Shown here in pieces: positions 1 through 5,849 of a stretch of 9,329 nucleotides of DNA (its first letter is position 1; each line of letters opens with the position of its first letter). A program made the translations under genes and the position numbers. Origin of the DNA: SAR324 cluster bacterium (GTDB taxonomy: Bacteria; SAR324; NAC60-12). The stretch is from assembly GCA_028822475.1 (NCBI GenBank), contig JAPKDT010000073.1:1-9329 (forward strand). The letters run 5' to 3'. The notes under the pieces were generated by a model. That model made no database searches. It saw only the letters and a program-made list of their open reading frames with translations, and was not told where the DNA came from.

Positions 1-50
1 TTAATATCGCTGATAAATAATTTATTTTTAGTCTTAACTATAGTTTTTAC

Positions 51-79
51 TTGATATAGTACTAGTTAGGTGCTAATTT
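51..79 (+). promoter_or_regulatory. Candidate promoter and Rrf2-type operator of the ISC operon
   Basis: TTGATA at 51-56 could be a -35 box, followed after 17 bases by a weak -10-like TAATTT at 74-79. Inside the spacer and overlapping the -10 are two palindromes: TAGTACTA (57-64) and TTAG-GTG-CTAA (66-76). IscR-family regulators usually repress their own operon by binding dyads that overlap the promoter, so this site is well placed for feedback control by the gene starting at 105. The -10 is a poor match, and TATAGT at 39-44 or 55-60 could serve instead. The promoter assignment is inferred from position and pattern only. Confidence 0.35.
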
Positions 80-104
80 AAGTAAAAATAGAAAAAAAGA
101 GGCA

Positions 105-560
105 ATGCTTAAATTATCAAAAAAGACTGATTACGCGATTATTTTACTGGCTCATCTCGGTCAACAGGATTCTCCGGTGAGTGCTCAGGAAGTGGCGACC
201 TTTTATAAATTGCCTTATCCAATGGTGGCTAATATCCTGAAACAACTGGTTTCTTCTGGATTGATCGAGTCAACCCGCGGACAACTCGGGGGTTATGTAT
301 TGGCCCGCTCTGCTGAGGATATTAATTTGTCAGAAATTATCCAGATCACTGACAGTACTTTCGAATTAGTAGAATGTGTTCATGATGAGGATTTATGTAA
401 AGTTCATCAGAGCTGTCCAACTCGGAGGCCTCTGATTGCTATACATCAGAAGATTAAGCAATTTGTTGAAGAAACAACATTAGCCGCGATTATTGAAGAC
501 GCGGAAACAAACAACTTTAGTGTAGAGGACTCATCTTATGAAACTGCCCATTTATCTTGA
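105..560 (+). CDS. iscR: Rrf2-family Fe-S-sensing transcriptional regulator (IscR/SUF-regulator type)
   Basis: This is a 151-residue cytoplasmic DNA-binding protein. The N-terminus (MLKLSKKTDYAIILLAHLG) and the winged-helix segment at about 25-68, including the STRGQLGGY wing, are typical of Rrf2 proteins. Three cysteines, C91, C98 and C104, lie where IscR binds a [2Fe-2S] cluster, but the spacing is CX6CX5C rather than E. coli CX5CX5C, and the residue matching the IscR ligand His107 is Arg. In the family, cluster-loaded protein represses the isc operon and apo-protein relieves repression. Being the first gene of an isc operon supports that role. The ATG at 105 starts the family-typical N-terminus, although the AAAGAGG ribosome site (96-102) is only two bases away. 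Its 3' end overlaps iscS by 23 bases. The broad family is firm; the exact subgroup (IscR versus the gammaproteobacterial SUF-regulator type) is not. Confidence 0.9.
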   Translation: MLKLSKKTDYAIILLAHLGQQDSPVSAQEVATFYKLPYPMVANILKQLVSSGLIESTRGQLGGYVLARSAEDINLSEIIQITDSTFELVECVHDEDLCKVHQSCPTRRPLIAIHQKIKQFVEETTLAAIIEDAETNNFSVEDSSYETAHLS

Positions 561-1752
561 TTATAACTCTACCACGCCGGTAGACCCGCGAGTTGTGGAG
601 GCGATGATGCCGTTTTTCACCGAATCATTTGGAAATTCCGCCAGTCGTAATCATGCCTTTGGCTGGGAAGTTGAGCAGGTAGTCGAAGATGCGCGGGAAT
701 CCATCGGCAACGTGATTGGTGCAAGCGGTAAGGAGATTGTTTTTACCAGTGGTGCTACGGAATCAAACAATTTGGCAATTTTAGGGGCAGCGGATTTTTA
801 CCAGAAGAAGGGCAAACATATAATCACAAGTCCAATCGAACACAAAGCAGTGATTGATCCATGCCACGCATTAGAACAGCGTGGTTACGAAATCACCTTT
901 CTCAAAGTGGACAAAGATGGTTGCATAGATCTCAAACAATTGGAAGAATCAATCCGCGAAGATACTATTCTGGTTTCGCTCATGGCAGCAAATAATGAAA
1001 TTGGTACAATCAATCCTCTCAAGGAAATAGGTGAAATCACCCGTGCAAAGGGAGCTCTTTTTCATACAGACGCGACCCAGGGTGTAGGAAAAATTCCGAT
1101 TGATGTTGATGAAATGAAGATTGATCTTCTTTCAATGACAGCACACAAGGTTTATGGTCCAAAAGGTATGGGCGCACTCTATGTAAGACGCAAAAAACCG
1201 CGGGTCCGTTTGTCACCAATCATGTTTGGCGGAGGCCATGAACGTGGTATGCGTTCCGGAACTTTGAATGTGACAGGAATTGTCGGTTTTGCGAAAGCAC
1301 TTGAATTGTCAGTGGCAGAAATGGCTTCTGAAGCAGAACGTTTGACAGGATTACGGCAAAGACTTTATGAACGTTTGTCTGCAGGATTGGATTATATTTT
1401 CCTCAATGGACATCCCACCGAACGACTACCGAACAACCTGAATTTAAGTTTTGGATATGTTGAAGGCGAGAGTTTGATGATGGGCGTCAGTGACCTGGCA
1501 GTTTCGTCTGGATCAGCCTGTACTTCTGCCAGTCTGGAACCATCTTATGTCTTACGGGCGTTGGGAGTAGGAGACGATTTGGCTCATTCTTCCATCCGTT
1601 TCGGTATGGGACGTTTTACCACCGTTGAGGAAGTTGATTATACAGCAGAGAAGATGATAGTTGCAGTCAAGCGACTTCGTGAAATGTCACCACTTTATGA
1701 AATGGTAAAAGAGGGTGTTGATTTATCAACTGTACAATGGGCATCCCATTGA
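538..1752 (+). CDS. iscS: Cysteine desulfurase IscS
   Basis: A PLP-dependent enzyme that converts cysteine to alanine and holds the sulfur as a persulfide for transfer to the IscU scaffold. It is 404 residues, the same length as E. coli IscS. Visible landmarks are LDYNSTTPVDPR at 7-18, the cofactor region SGATESNN (71-78), His102 in SPIEHK, the PLP lysine K204 in TAHKVYGPKG, and the mobile-loop catalytic cysteine C328 in SSGSACTSASLEPS (323-336). The C-terminus, EGVDLSTVQWASH, resembles the IscU-docking tail of the IscS (group I) branch rather than SufS. The ATG at 538 lies inside the regulator gene and has GAGG at 525-528, so translation is probably coupled. In selenocysteine-using bacteria IscS-type enzymes can also mobilise selenium from selenocysteine, which may matter for the selenoprotein downstream (5850-6194). 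That link is inference. Confidence 0.97.
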   Translation: MKLPIYLDYNSTTPVDPRVVEAMMPFFTESFGNSASRNHAFGWEVEQVVEDARESIGNVIGASGKEIVFTSGATESNNLAILGAADFYQKKGKHIITSPIEHKAVIDPCHALEQRGYEITFLKVDKDGCIDLKQLEESIREDTILVSLMAANNEIGTINPLKEIGEITRAKGALFHTDATQGVGKIPIDVDEMKIDLLSMTAHKVYGPKGMGALYVRRKKPRVRLSPIMFGGGHERGMRSGTLNVTGIVGFAKALELSVAEMASEAERLTGLRQRLYERLSAGLDYIFLNGHPTERLPNNLNLSFGYVEGESLMMGVSDLAVSSGSACTSASLEPSYVLRALGVGDDLAHSSIRFGMGRFTTVEEVDYTAEKMIVAVKRLREMSPLYEMVKEGVDLSTVQWASH

Positions 1753-1789
1753 TATTAAAAATTTAAATTTATATTAGAAAAGGAGCAAG

Positions 1790-2176
1790 ATGGCTTATAG
1801 TGAAAAAGTTATAGATCATTACAGCGAACCCAGAAACGTTGGGAGTCTGGATAAAAGTGACCTTAATGTCGGCACCGGATTGGTTGGCGCTCCAGAATGC
1901 GGAGATGTGATGAAACTGCAGATTAAGGTTGATCCGGAAACTAAAGAGATTATTGATGCAAAATTCAAAACTTTTGGTTGCGGATCCGCTATCGCGAGTT
2001 CAAGTCTGGCTACAGAATGGGTCAAAGGTAAAAGCATTGATGAAGCAATGTCGATTCAAAATACTGATATTGTCGAAGAACTTTCCTTACCTCCTGTAAA
2101 AATTCATTGTTCTGTTTTAGCAGAAGACGCGATTAAAGCAGCAATTTCTGACTACAAAAGCAGAAACCAAGACTGA
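1790..2176 (+). CDS. iscU: Fe-S cluster scaffold protein IscU
   Basis: The scaffold on which [2Fe-2S] clusters are built from IscS-derived sulfur before release by HscA and HscB. It is 128 residues, the same length as E. coli IscU, and close to it in sequence. The cluster ligands are present: C37 with the neighbouring D39 (APECGDVMK), C64 (TFGCGSAIASSS) and C107 (KIHCSV). The HscA recognition motif LPPVK is at 100-104, immediately before the third cysteine, so this scaffold should work with the downstream Hsp70. A strong AGGAG at 1781-1785 lies four bases before the ATG, the best ribosome site in the operon, in keeping with a stoichiometric scaffold. It lies 37 bases after iscS. Confidence 0.97.
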   Translation: MAYSEKVIDHYSEPRNVGSLDKSDLNVGTGLVGAPECGDVMKLQIKVDPETKEIIDAKFKTFGCGSAIASSSLATEWVKGKSIDEAMSIQNTDIVEELSLPPVKIHCSVLAEDAIKAAISDYKSRNQD

Positions 2177-2206
2177 GTTGTAGCCTAGATATTTTAAAAC
2201 CAAGCT

Positions 2207-2824
2207 ATGGCTTTTGACGAACCTGCCTGTCATACATGCGAAACTACTCTGGTTTCGCGTCTTTTTTGTTTTTCCTGCAATGCTCTCCAGCCTTTTCCAC
2301 GGGAAATAGATTTTTTTGAAGTGCTGGGTTTCCCTGTTAGCTTTGAGCTAAAATCTGTGGAATTGGAGGAACGCTATCAACAGCTTTCGCTGGAGTTGCA
2401 TCCAGACTTTTACGGTTCGGCTCCAGAAGCGGAACAACTTTTAAGCGAAACCGCCAGCGCTATTTTGAATACAGCGTACAAAACTCTTCACGAACCAACT
2501 TTACGTGCCGGTTATTTATTACATTTGCTGGCCGAAAAACAGCAGTTGGATGAACGTTCCCTGCCTGAGGGTTTTTTAGCAGAAATGTTTTTTCTGCAGG
2601 AAGAGCTGGATGAACTGTTGGATTCCGTAAACTCAGTTGAATTGTCCGCAATGCATGATGATCTGCAAAACAGAAAAATAGATATTGAAGCAGACTATGC
2701 GCCACTGTTCAAAAAGCATGAAGACCATCCAGAAAATTCTGGAATACTCCAGCAACTGCAAACCCACTTAAACGCGGAACGTTATCTGCGTCGCCTGCTT
2801 GAGCGCATTCCGGCAACTGATTAG
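2207..2824 (+). CDS. hscB: Fe-S assembly J-type co-chaperone HscB with N-terminal tetracysteine domain
   Basis: The J-domain partner that delivers IscU to HscA and stimulates its ATPase. It is 205 residues, longer than the about 171 of E. coli HscB because of an N-terminal extension with two C-x-x-C pairs (C8/C11 and C21/C24, the second in FCFSCNALQPF). The J domain spans about 35-110, with the HPD motif at 65-67 (LELHPDFYGS) and the NTAYKTL segment at 88-94. A C-terminal helical region (about 125-200) corresponds to the IscU-binding three-helix bundle. The CxxC-x9-CxxC-x3-LQP layout resembles human HSCB, whose four cysteines bind a metal ion, so zinc binding is likely here too. No clear Shine-Dalgarno precedes the ATG; the start is chosen because it includes both cysteine pairs. 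It lies 30 bases after iscU and 41 before hscA. Confidence 0.94.
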   Translation: MAFDEPACHTCETTLVSRLFCFSCNALQPFPREIDFFEVLGFPVSFELKSVELEERYQQLSLELHPDFYGSAPEAEQLLSETASAILNTAYKTLHEPTLRAGYLLHLLAEKQQLDERSLPEGFLAEMFFLQEELDELLDSVNSVELSAMHDDLQNRKIDIEADYAPLFKKHEDHPENSGILQQLQTHLNAERYLRRLLERIPATD

Positions 2825-2865
2825 TTGTTCTTAGCGGCTAAAAACAAACCACAACTTCACAAAAA

Positions 2866-4707
2866 ATGAAACGTATAATTGGTATTGATCTGGGCACAAC
2901 GAACAGTTTGTGCGCAACTGTTTTTGAAGAAGGACCGGAAGTAATCGGCGAGGGCGAAAACGCTGTTACACCTTCCGTTTTGTCACGTATCGATTCCGGC
3001 TGGCTGGTTGGTCAGGAAGCACAGAAGCGCAGAATTTCTAATCCGGAAAATACCGTTTTTTCCATTAAACGTTTGATGGGACGTGACCTCGAAGAACTCG
3101 GAGAGCTCGTTAATGAGTTACCTTATAAAATTGTGGAAGGGGATCGCAAATTACTCAAAGTACGGATTGGTGAAAGTGAGCCTTACCAAGATTTTACGCC
3201 GCAGGAATTATCAGCGGAGATATTAAAAAAAATAAAACAACGTGCAGAAACAGCACTCGGTGAATCTGTTGAAAAAGCAGTCATCACTGTTCCTGCGTAC
3301 TTTGATGATGCTCAGCGTCAAGCCACACGGGCAGCAGCTGAAATTGCGGGACTGGAAGTGGCGCGTATCATCAATGAACCGACTGCCGCGGCAATTGCTT
3401 ACGGACTTGATGAAAAGCAGGATTTGCAAAAAGACGGTCACGTTGCTGTTTATGATTTAGGCGGTGGAACTTTTGATATTTCCATTCTCAAACTCTCCGG
3501 AAAGATTTTTAAAGTGGTTGCCACCCATGGTAATACCCAGCTTGGTGGAGATGATTTTGACCAGGCGCTGGTGGATATTTTGAAAAAAAGAATTCTGCAG
3601 CAACACCCTCAAGCGCAATTTGATGATCCGGCGTCAAAGCAAATTTTAAAAAAAACTGCTGAATCAATCAAAATTGAACTCAGTTTTTCTCCGGAAACAG
3701 CATATACTTTGGATTTCCCAAAACAGGATATTTCATTTACGGATAATTTTAAAGTAGAAGATTTCGAGTCTTTGATTTCGCCATTAGTGGATGAGACTCT
3801 AGAAAGCTGCCGGCACGTTCTTAAACAAGCAAAATTAACGCAGGAGCAGATAGACGAGGTTGTTCTGGTAGGCGGTTCAACAGTAGTTCCGGGAGTACGC
3901 AGGAAGATTGAAACTTTTTTCGGACGTTCACCACATGTGGCTATTGATCCATACAAAGTTGTAGCAATTGGAGCAGGAATTCAGGGGCATTTGCTGGCAG
4001 GCGGACGGCGGGACTTTTTACTGCTTGACGTGATTCCACTTGCCCTAGGCATTGAAACTTTGGGCGGAACATTCAGTAAAATTATTACCGGAAACACGAC
4101 AATACCTGTTGAAGAAAGCGAAACTTTTACCACAAATGTTGATGACCAGACTTCGATCGATGTTAATATTTATCAGGGGGAGCGCGAATTAATCAAGGAT
4201 TGCCGTGCACTCGGCCAGTTTAAGTTACGCGGTATTCCGCCCATGAAAGGTGGTTTCCCGCTGGTGGAAGTTATGTTCCGTGTTGATGCAAACGGTATTC
4301 TAACCGTTTCCGCCAGTGAAAAACGTAGCGGGAAAAAGGCAGAAATTGAAGTTATTCCATTTCACGGTTTAACCCAGTTTGAAATAGAAAGAATCATGGA
4401 CGATTCCTTTGAAAACGCAATTGATGATTTTAATGAGCGGCAGTTAATTGAATTTAGGCTAACCGCGGAACGTGTTTTTCAGGGAATTGAACACAACTGG
4501 AATGTAGCAGAAAGTGCTTTAAGTGAAACGGAGCGTGACAAAATCCGTATGCAGATGGAAGTAGTCCGCCAAAGTATAAAAGGACAGGATTCCCAAGCCC
4601 TCAAAGCACAACTAGATACTCTGGGTGAACTCACGCGTCCTTTAGCTGACACTGCGATGGGGCGTTCCATTTTGACTGAACTACAGGGTGAAAGCGCGGA
4701 CAGTTGA
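2866..4707 (+). CDS. hscA: Fe-S assembly Hsp70 chaperone HscA
   Basis: A specialised Hsp70 ATPase that binds the LPPVK motif of IscU and drives cluster transfer to acceptor proteins. It is 613 residues, against 616 in E. coli HscA. The nucleotide-binding domain shows phosphate-1 IGIDLGTTNS (5-14), VPAYFDDAQRQATRAA (142-157), NEPTAAAIAYGL (170-181), phosphate-2 VYDLGGGTFDISIL (195-208) and the adenosine motif VVLVGGSTVVPGVR (332-345). The LLLDVIPLALGIET linker segment (385-398) leads into the substrate domain. IYQGERELIKDCRALGQF (435-452) and LRGIPP (454-459) match HscA rather than DnaK, as does the short C-terminus without a DnaK-style acidic tail. It follows hscB directly, completing the chaperone pair. 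No good ribosome site is visible before the ATG. Confidence 0.96.
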   Translation: MKRIIGIDLGTTNSLCATVFEEGPEVIGEGENAVTPSVLSRIDSGWLVGQEAQKRRISNPENTVFSIKRLMGRDLEELGELVNELPYKIVEGDRKLLKVRIGESEPYQDFTPQELSAEILKKIKQRAETALGESVEKAVITVPAYFDDAQRQATRAAAEIAGLEVARIINEPTAAAIAYGLDEKQDLQKDGHVAVYDLGGGTFDISILKLSGKIFKVVATHGNTQLGGDDFDQALVDILKKRILQQHPQAQFDDPASKQILKKTAESIKIELSFSPETAYTLDFPKQDISFTDNFKVEDFESLISPLVDETLESCRHVLKQAKLTQEQIDEVVLVGGSTVVPGVRRKIETFFGRSPHVAIDPYKVVAIGAGIQGHLLAGGRRDFLLLDVIPLALGIETLGGTFSKIITGNTTIPVEESETFTTNVDDQTSIDVNIYQGERELIKDCRALGQFKLRGIPPMKGGFPLVEVMFRVDANGILTVSASEKRSGKKAEIEVIPFHGLTQFEIERIMDDSFENAIDDFNERQLIEFRLTAERVFQGIEHNWNVAESALSETERDKIRMQMEVVRQSIKGQDSQALKAQLDTLGELTRPLADTAMGRSILTELQGESADS

Positions 4708-4767
4708 TTTTTTCAACAATGGAGTAAAATACACTTATTTTTGCCAACCAAAAGTTTTCATTCAAAG

Positions 4768-5547
4768 ATGAGATTCAACGCAAAGTTCCATAAAAATCCA
4801 AAAGCATTCAAAGACAACTTTTCAACTCAATCTGCTGCATACGCAGCACATCGCCCACATTATCCTGACACTTTGTTCCGTTATCTGCTTGGAGAGTGCC
4901 GAGACCATAAACTGGCCTGGGATGCCGGCAGCGGAAATGGACAAGCCGCACAGAAACTGGCTGTGCACTTCGATAGAGTTTATGCCACTGACGCAAGTTC
5001 CGCCCAAATAGTAAACGCGACTCCTCTTACAAACATCAGTTATGCAGTTGCCAACGAACAGGCACCAGCACTCAAGCGCCATTCTGTGGATTTAATCACT
5101 GTCGCGCAGGCACTTCACTGGTTCGATCTTAATGTTTTTTATGCAGAAGCTGAGCGGGTTTTAAAAAGATATGGTGTGATAGCCTGCTGGTCTTACAAAT
5201 TGTTCCGTATAAATCCGGAAGTTGACCTAGAAATAAACCGACTCTACACAGATATTTTAGGAAGTTTCTGGGATCCGGAACGCCGTTTAGTTGATACCGG
5301 CTACCGCACATTATCATTCCCGTTTCGTGAATTGCGTATTCCGCGCTTTGAGATGAAGTCGAACTGGAATTTCGACAATATGCTGGGTTTCCTCGGCAGT
5401 TGGTCCGCAGTTGCACATTATAAAAAGCGTGAAGGTGGTGATCCAATTATGGAAAACACCGAGCGTTTAAAAGCGGCCTGGGGTGATCCGCAGGAAATGA
5501 AAGAGGTGAGTTGGCCCCTTTCCATACGTGTAGGACACATCCACTGA
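4768..5547 (+). CDS. Class I SAM-dependent methyltransferase, substrate unknown
   Basis: A predicted cytoplasmic methyltransferase with a Rossmann-type SAM fold, 259 residues from the ATG at 4768. Motif I reads AWDAGSGNGQAA (residues 50-61), and an acidic residue ending strand 2 (YATDAS, Asp75) is placed to bind the SAM ribose. LITVAQALHWFD (about 109-120) is the motif IV region and ERVLKRYGVIACW is the next strand. The N-terminal segment KDNFSTQSAAYAAHRPHYP is typical of the UbiE-like/trans-aconitate-methyltransferase-like group. A TTG at 4741 would add nine residues (MPTKSFHSK), but neither start has a convincing ribosome site; GGAG at 4721-4724 is 16 bases from the TTG. It sits 60 bases after hscA, where fdx or iscX often lie, with no obvious terminator between, so co-transcription with the isc genes is possible. 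No specific substrate can be assigned. Confidence 0.85.
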   Translation: MRFNAKFHKNPKAFKDNFSTQSAAYAAHRPHYPDTLFRYLLGECRDHKLAWDAGSGNGQAAQKLAVHFDRVYATDASSAQIVNATPLTNISYAVANEQAPALKRHSVDLITVAQALHWFDLNVFYAEAERVLKRYGVIACWSYKLFRINPEVDLEINRLYTDILGSFWDPERRLVDTGYRTLSFPFRELRIPRFEMKSNWNFDNMLGFLGSWSAVAHYKKREGGDPIMENTERLKAAWGDPQEMKEVSWPLSIRVGHIH

Positions 5548-5553
5548 AAAACT

Positions 5554-5602
5554 GGTTTAGGCAATTCAGCAGAAAAAAAGGAAAGGAATTGCTTCTGAAA
5601 CC
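5554..5602. repeat. Imperfect inverted repeat after the methyltransferase gene
   Basis: An outer arm GGTTT (5554-5558) pairs with AAACC (5598-5602). An inner arm GCAATTC (5561-5567) pairs perfectly with GAATTGC (5586-5592), closing an A-rich 18-base loop. An alternative pairing of CAGAA (5569-5573) with TTCTG (5593-5597) is possible. It starts seven bases after the methyltransferase stop and could mark the 3' end of the isc transcript. There is no T-run after it, so it is not a standard Rho-independent terminator. Confidence 0.4.
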
Positions 5603-5666
5603 CACAACCGTTAATATTGAAATCTGATGTTGATAGCCTGAATTAACCGTTAATCAAATTTGAGGC

Positions 5667-5756
5667 TGTCATAAAAAGTCCTAAAACCGTTTCATTTTGA
5701 GAGAAATGAGAAATCTTATCGTTACTTTGAGATCTCTATCTAGGTCCGAGATGACA
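5667..5756. repeat. Degenerate intergenic inverted repeat
   Basis: TGTCAT (5667-5672) pairs with ATGACA (5751-5756). Inside it, the left arm at 5693-5717 (CATTTTGAGAGAAATGAGAA then ATCTT) is a loose reverse complement of the right arm at 5729-5756, which begins GAGATCTCTATC and ends GAGATGACA. Arms of the type TGTCATTTCGA...GAGAAATCTT with an opposed AAGATTTCTC...TCGAAATGACA are a common pattern of dispersed intergenic elements in several bacterial groups. The mismatches here suggest an old, decayed copy. A MITE-like origin is inference; other copies in the genome would be needed to support it. Confidence 0.4.
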
Positions 5757-5839
5757 AGATATCCTGATTAAATATCGCTAAGTATCTTGGACTTTGAAAG
5801 ACATTCAACTTTTTTGAATTAATAAAGCAAAATATTAAA

Positions 5840-5843
5840 GAGG
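5840..5843 (+). promoter_or_regulatory. Ribosome binding site fixing the selenoprotein start
   Basis: GAGG (in AAAGAGGT) sits six bases before the ATG at 5850. It matters because it shows that translation begins upstream of the in-frame TGA. The internal ATG at 5997 has no comparable site. A functional start here would make no sense for a 13-codon peptide unless the TGA is decoded. Confidence 0.75.
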
Positions 5844-5849
5844 TAAAAA

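Larger units (their letters stand above)
5548..5849. other. 302-base non-coding region before the selenoprotein gene
   Basis: I see no credible gene here. It contains the imperfect hairpin at 5554-5602, a direct repeat of AACCGTTAAT at 5606-5615 and 5645-5654, a decayed inverted repeat at 5667-5756, and a small dyad ATTCAA-N5-TTGAAT at 5803-5819. The last 90 bases are AT-rich and should hold the promoter for the selenoprotein-argC unit. TTGGAC at 5787-5792 resembles a -35 box, but no good -10 lies at the right distance, so I do not call a specific promoter. Confidence 0.5.

Noticed and set aside
3609..3956. A 115-residue minus-strand open frame inside hscA
   Set aside because: It is a shadow of conserved hscA codons; its composition is biased and it has no motif.
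5129..5446. A 105-residue minus-strand open frame inside the methyltransferase gene
   Set aside because: It lies wholly antisense to a recognisable methyltransferase and has no domain or ribosome site.
5545..5595. TGA at the end of the methyltransferase as a second selenocysteine codon
   Set aside because: Read-through adds only about 16 lysine-rich residues, with no redox partner and no GGU-type hairpin, and the protein is already full length for its family.
5554..5756. A CRISPR array
   Set aside because: The repeats are only 10 bases long, occur twice, and there are no regularly spaced spacers or cas genes.
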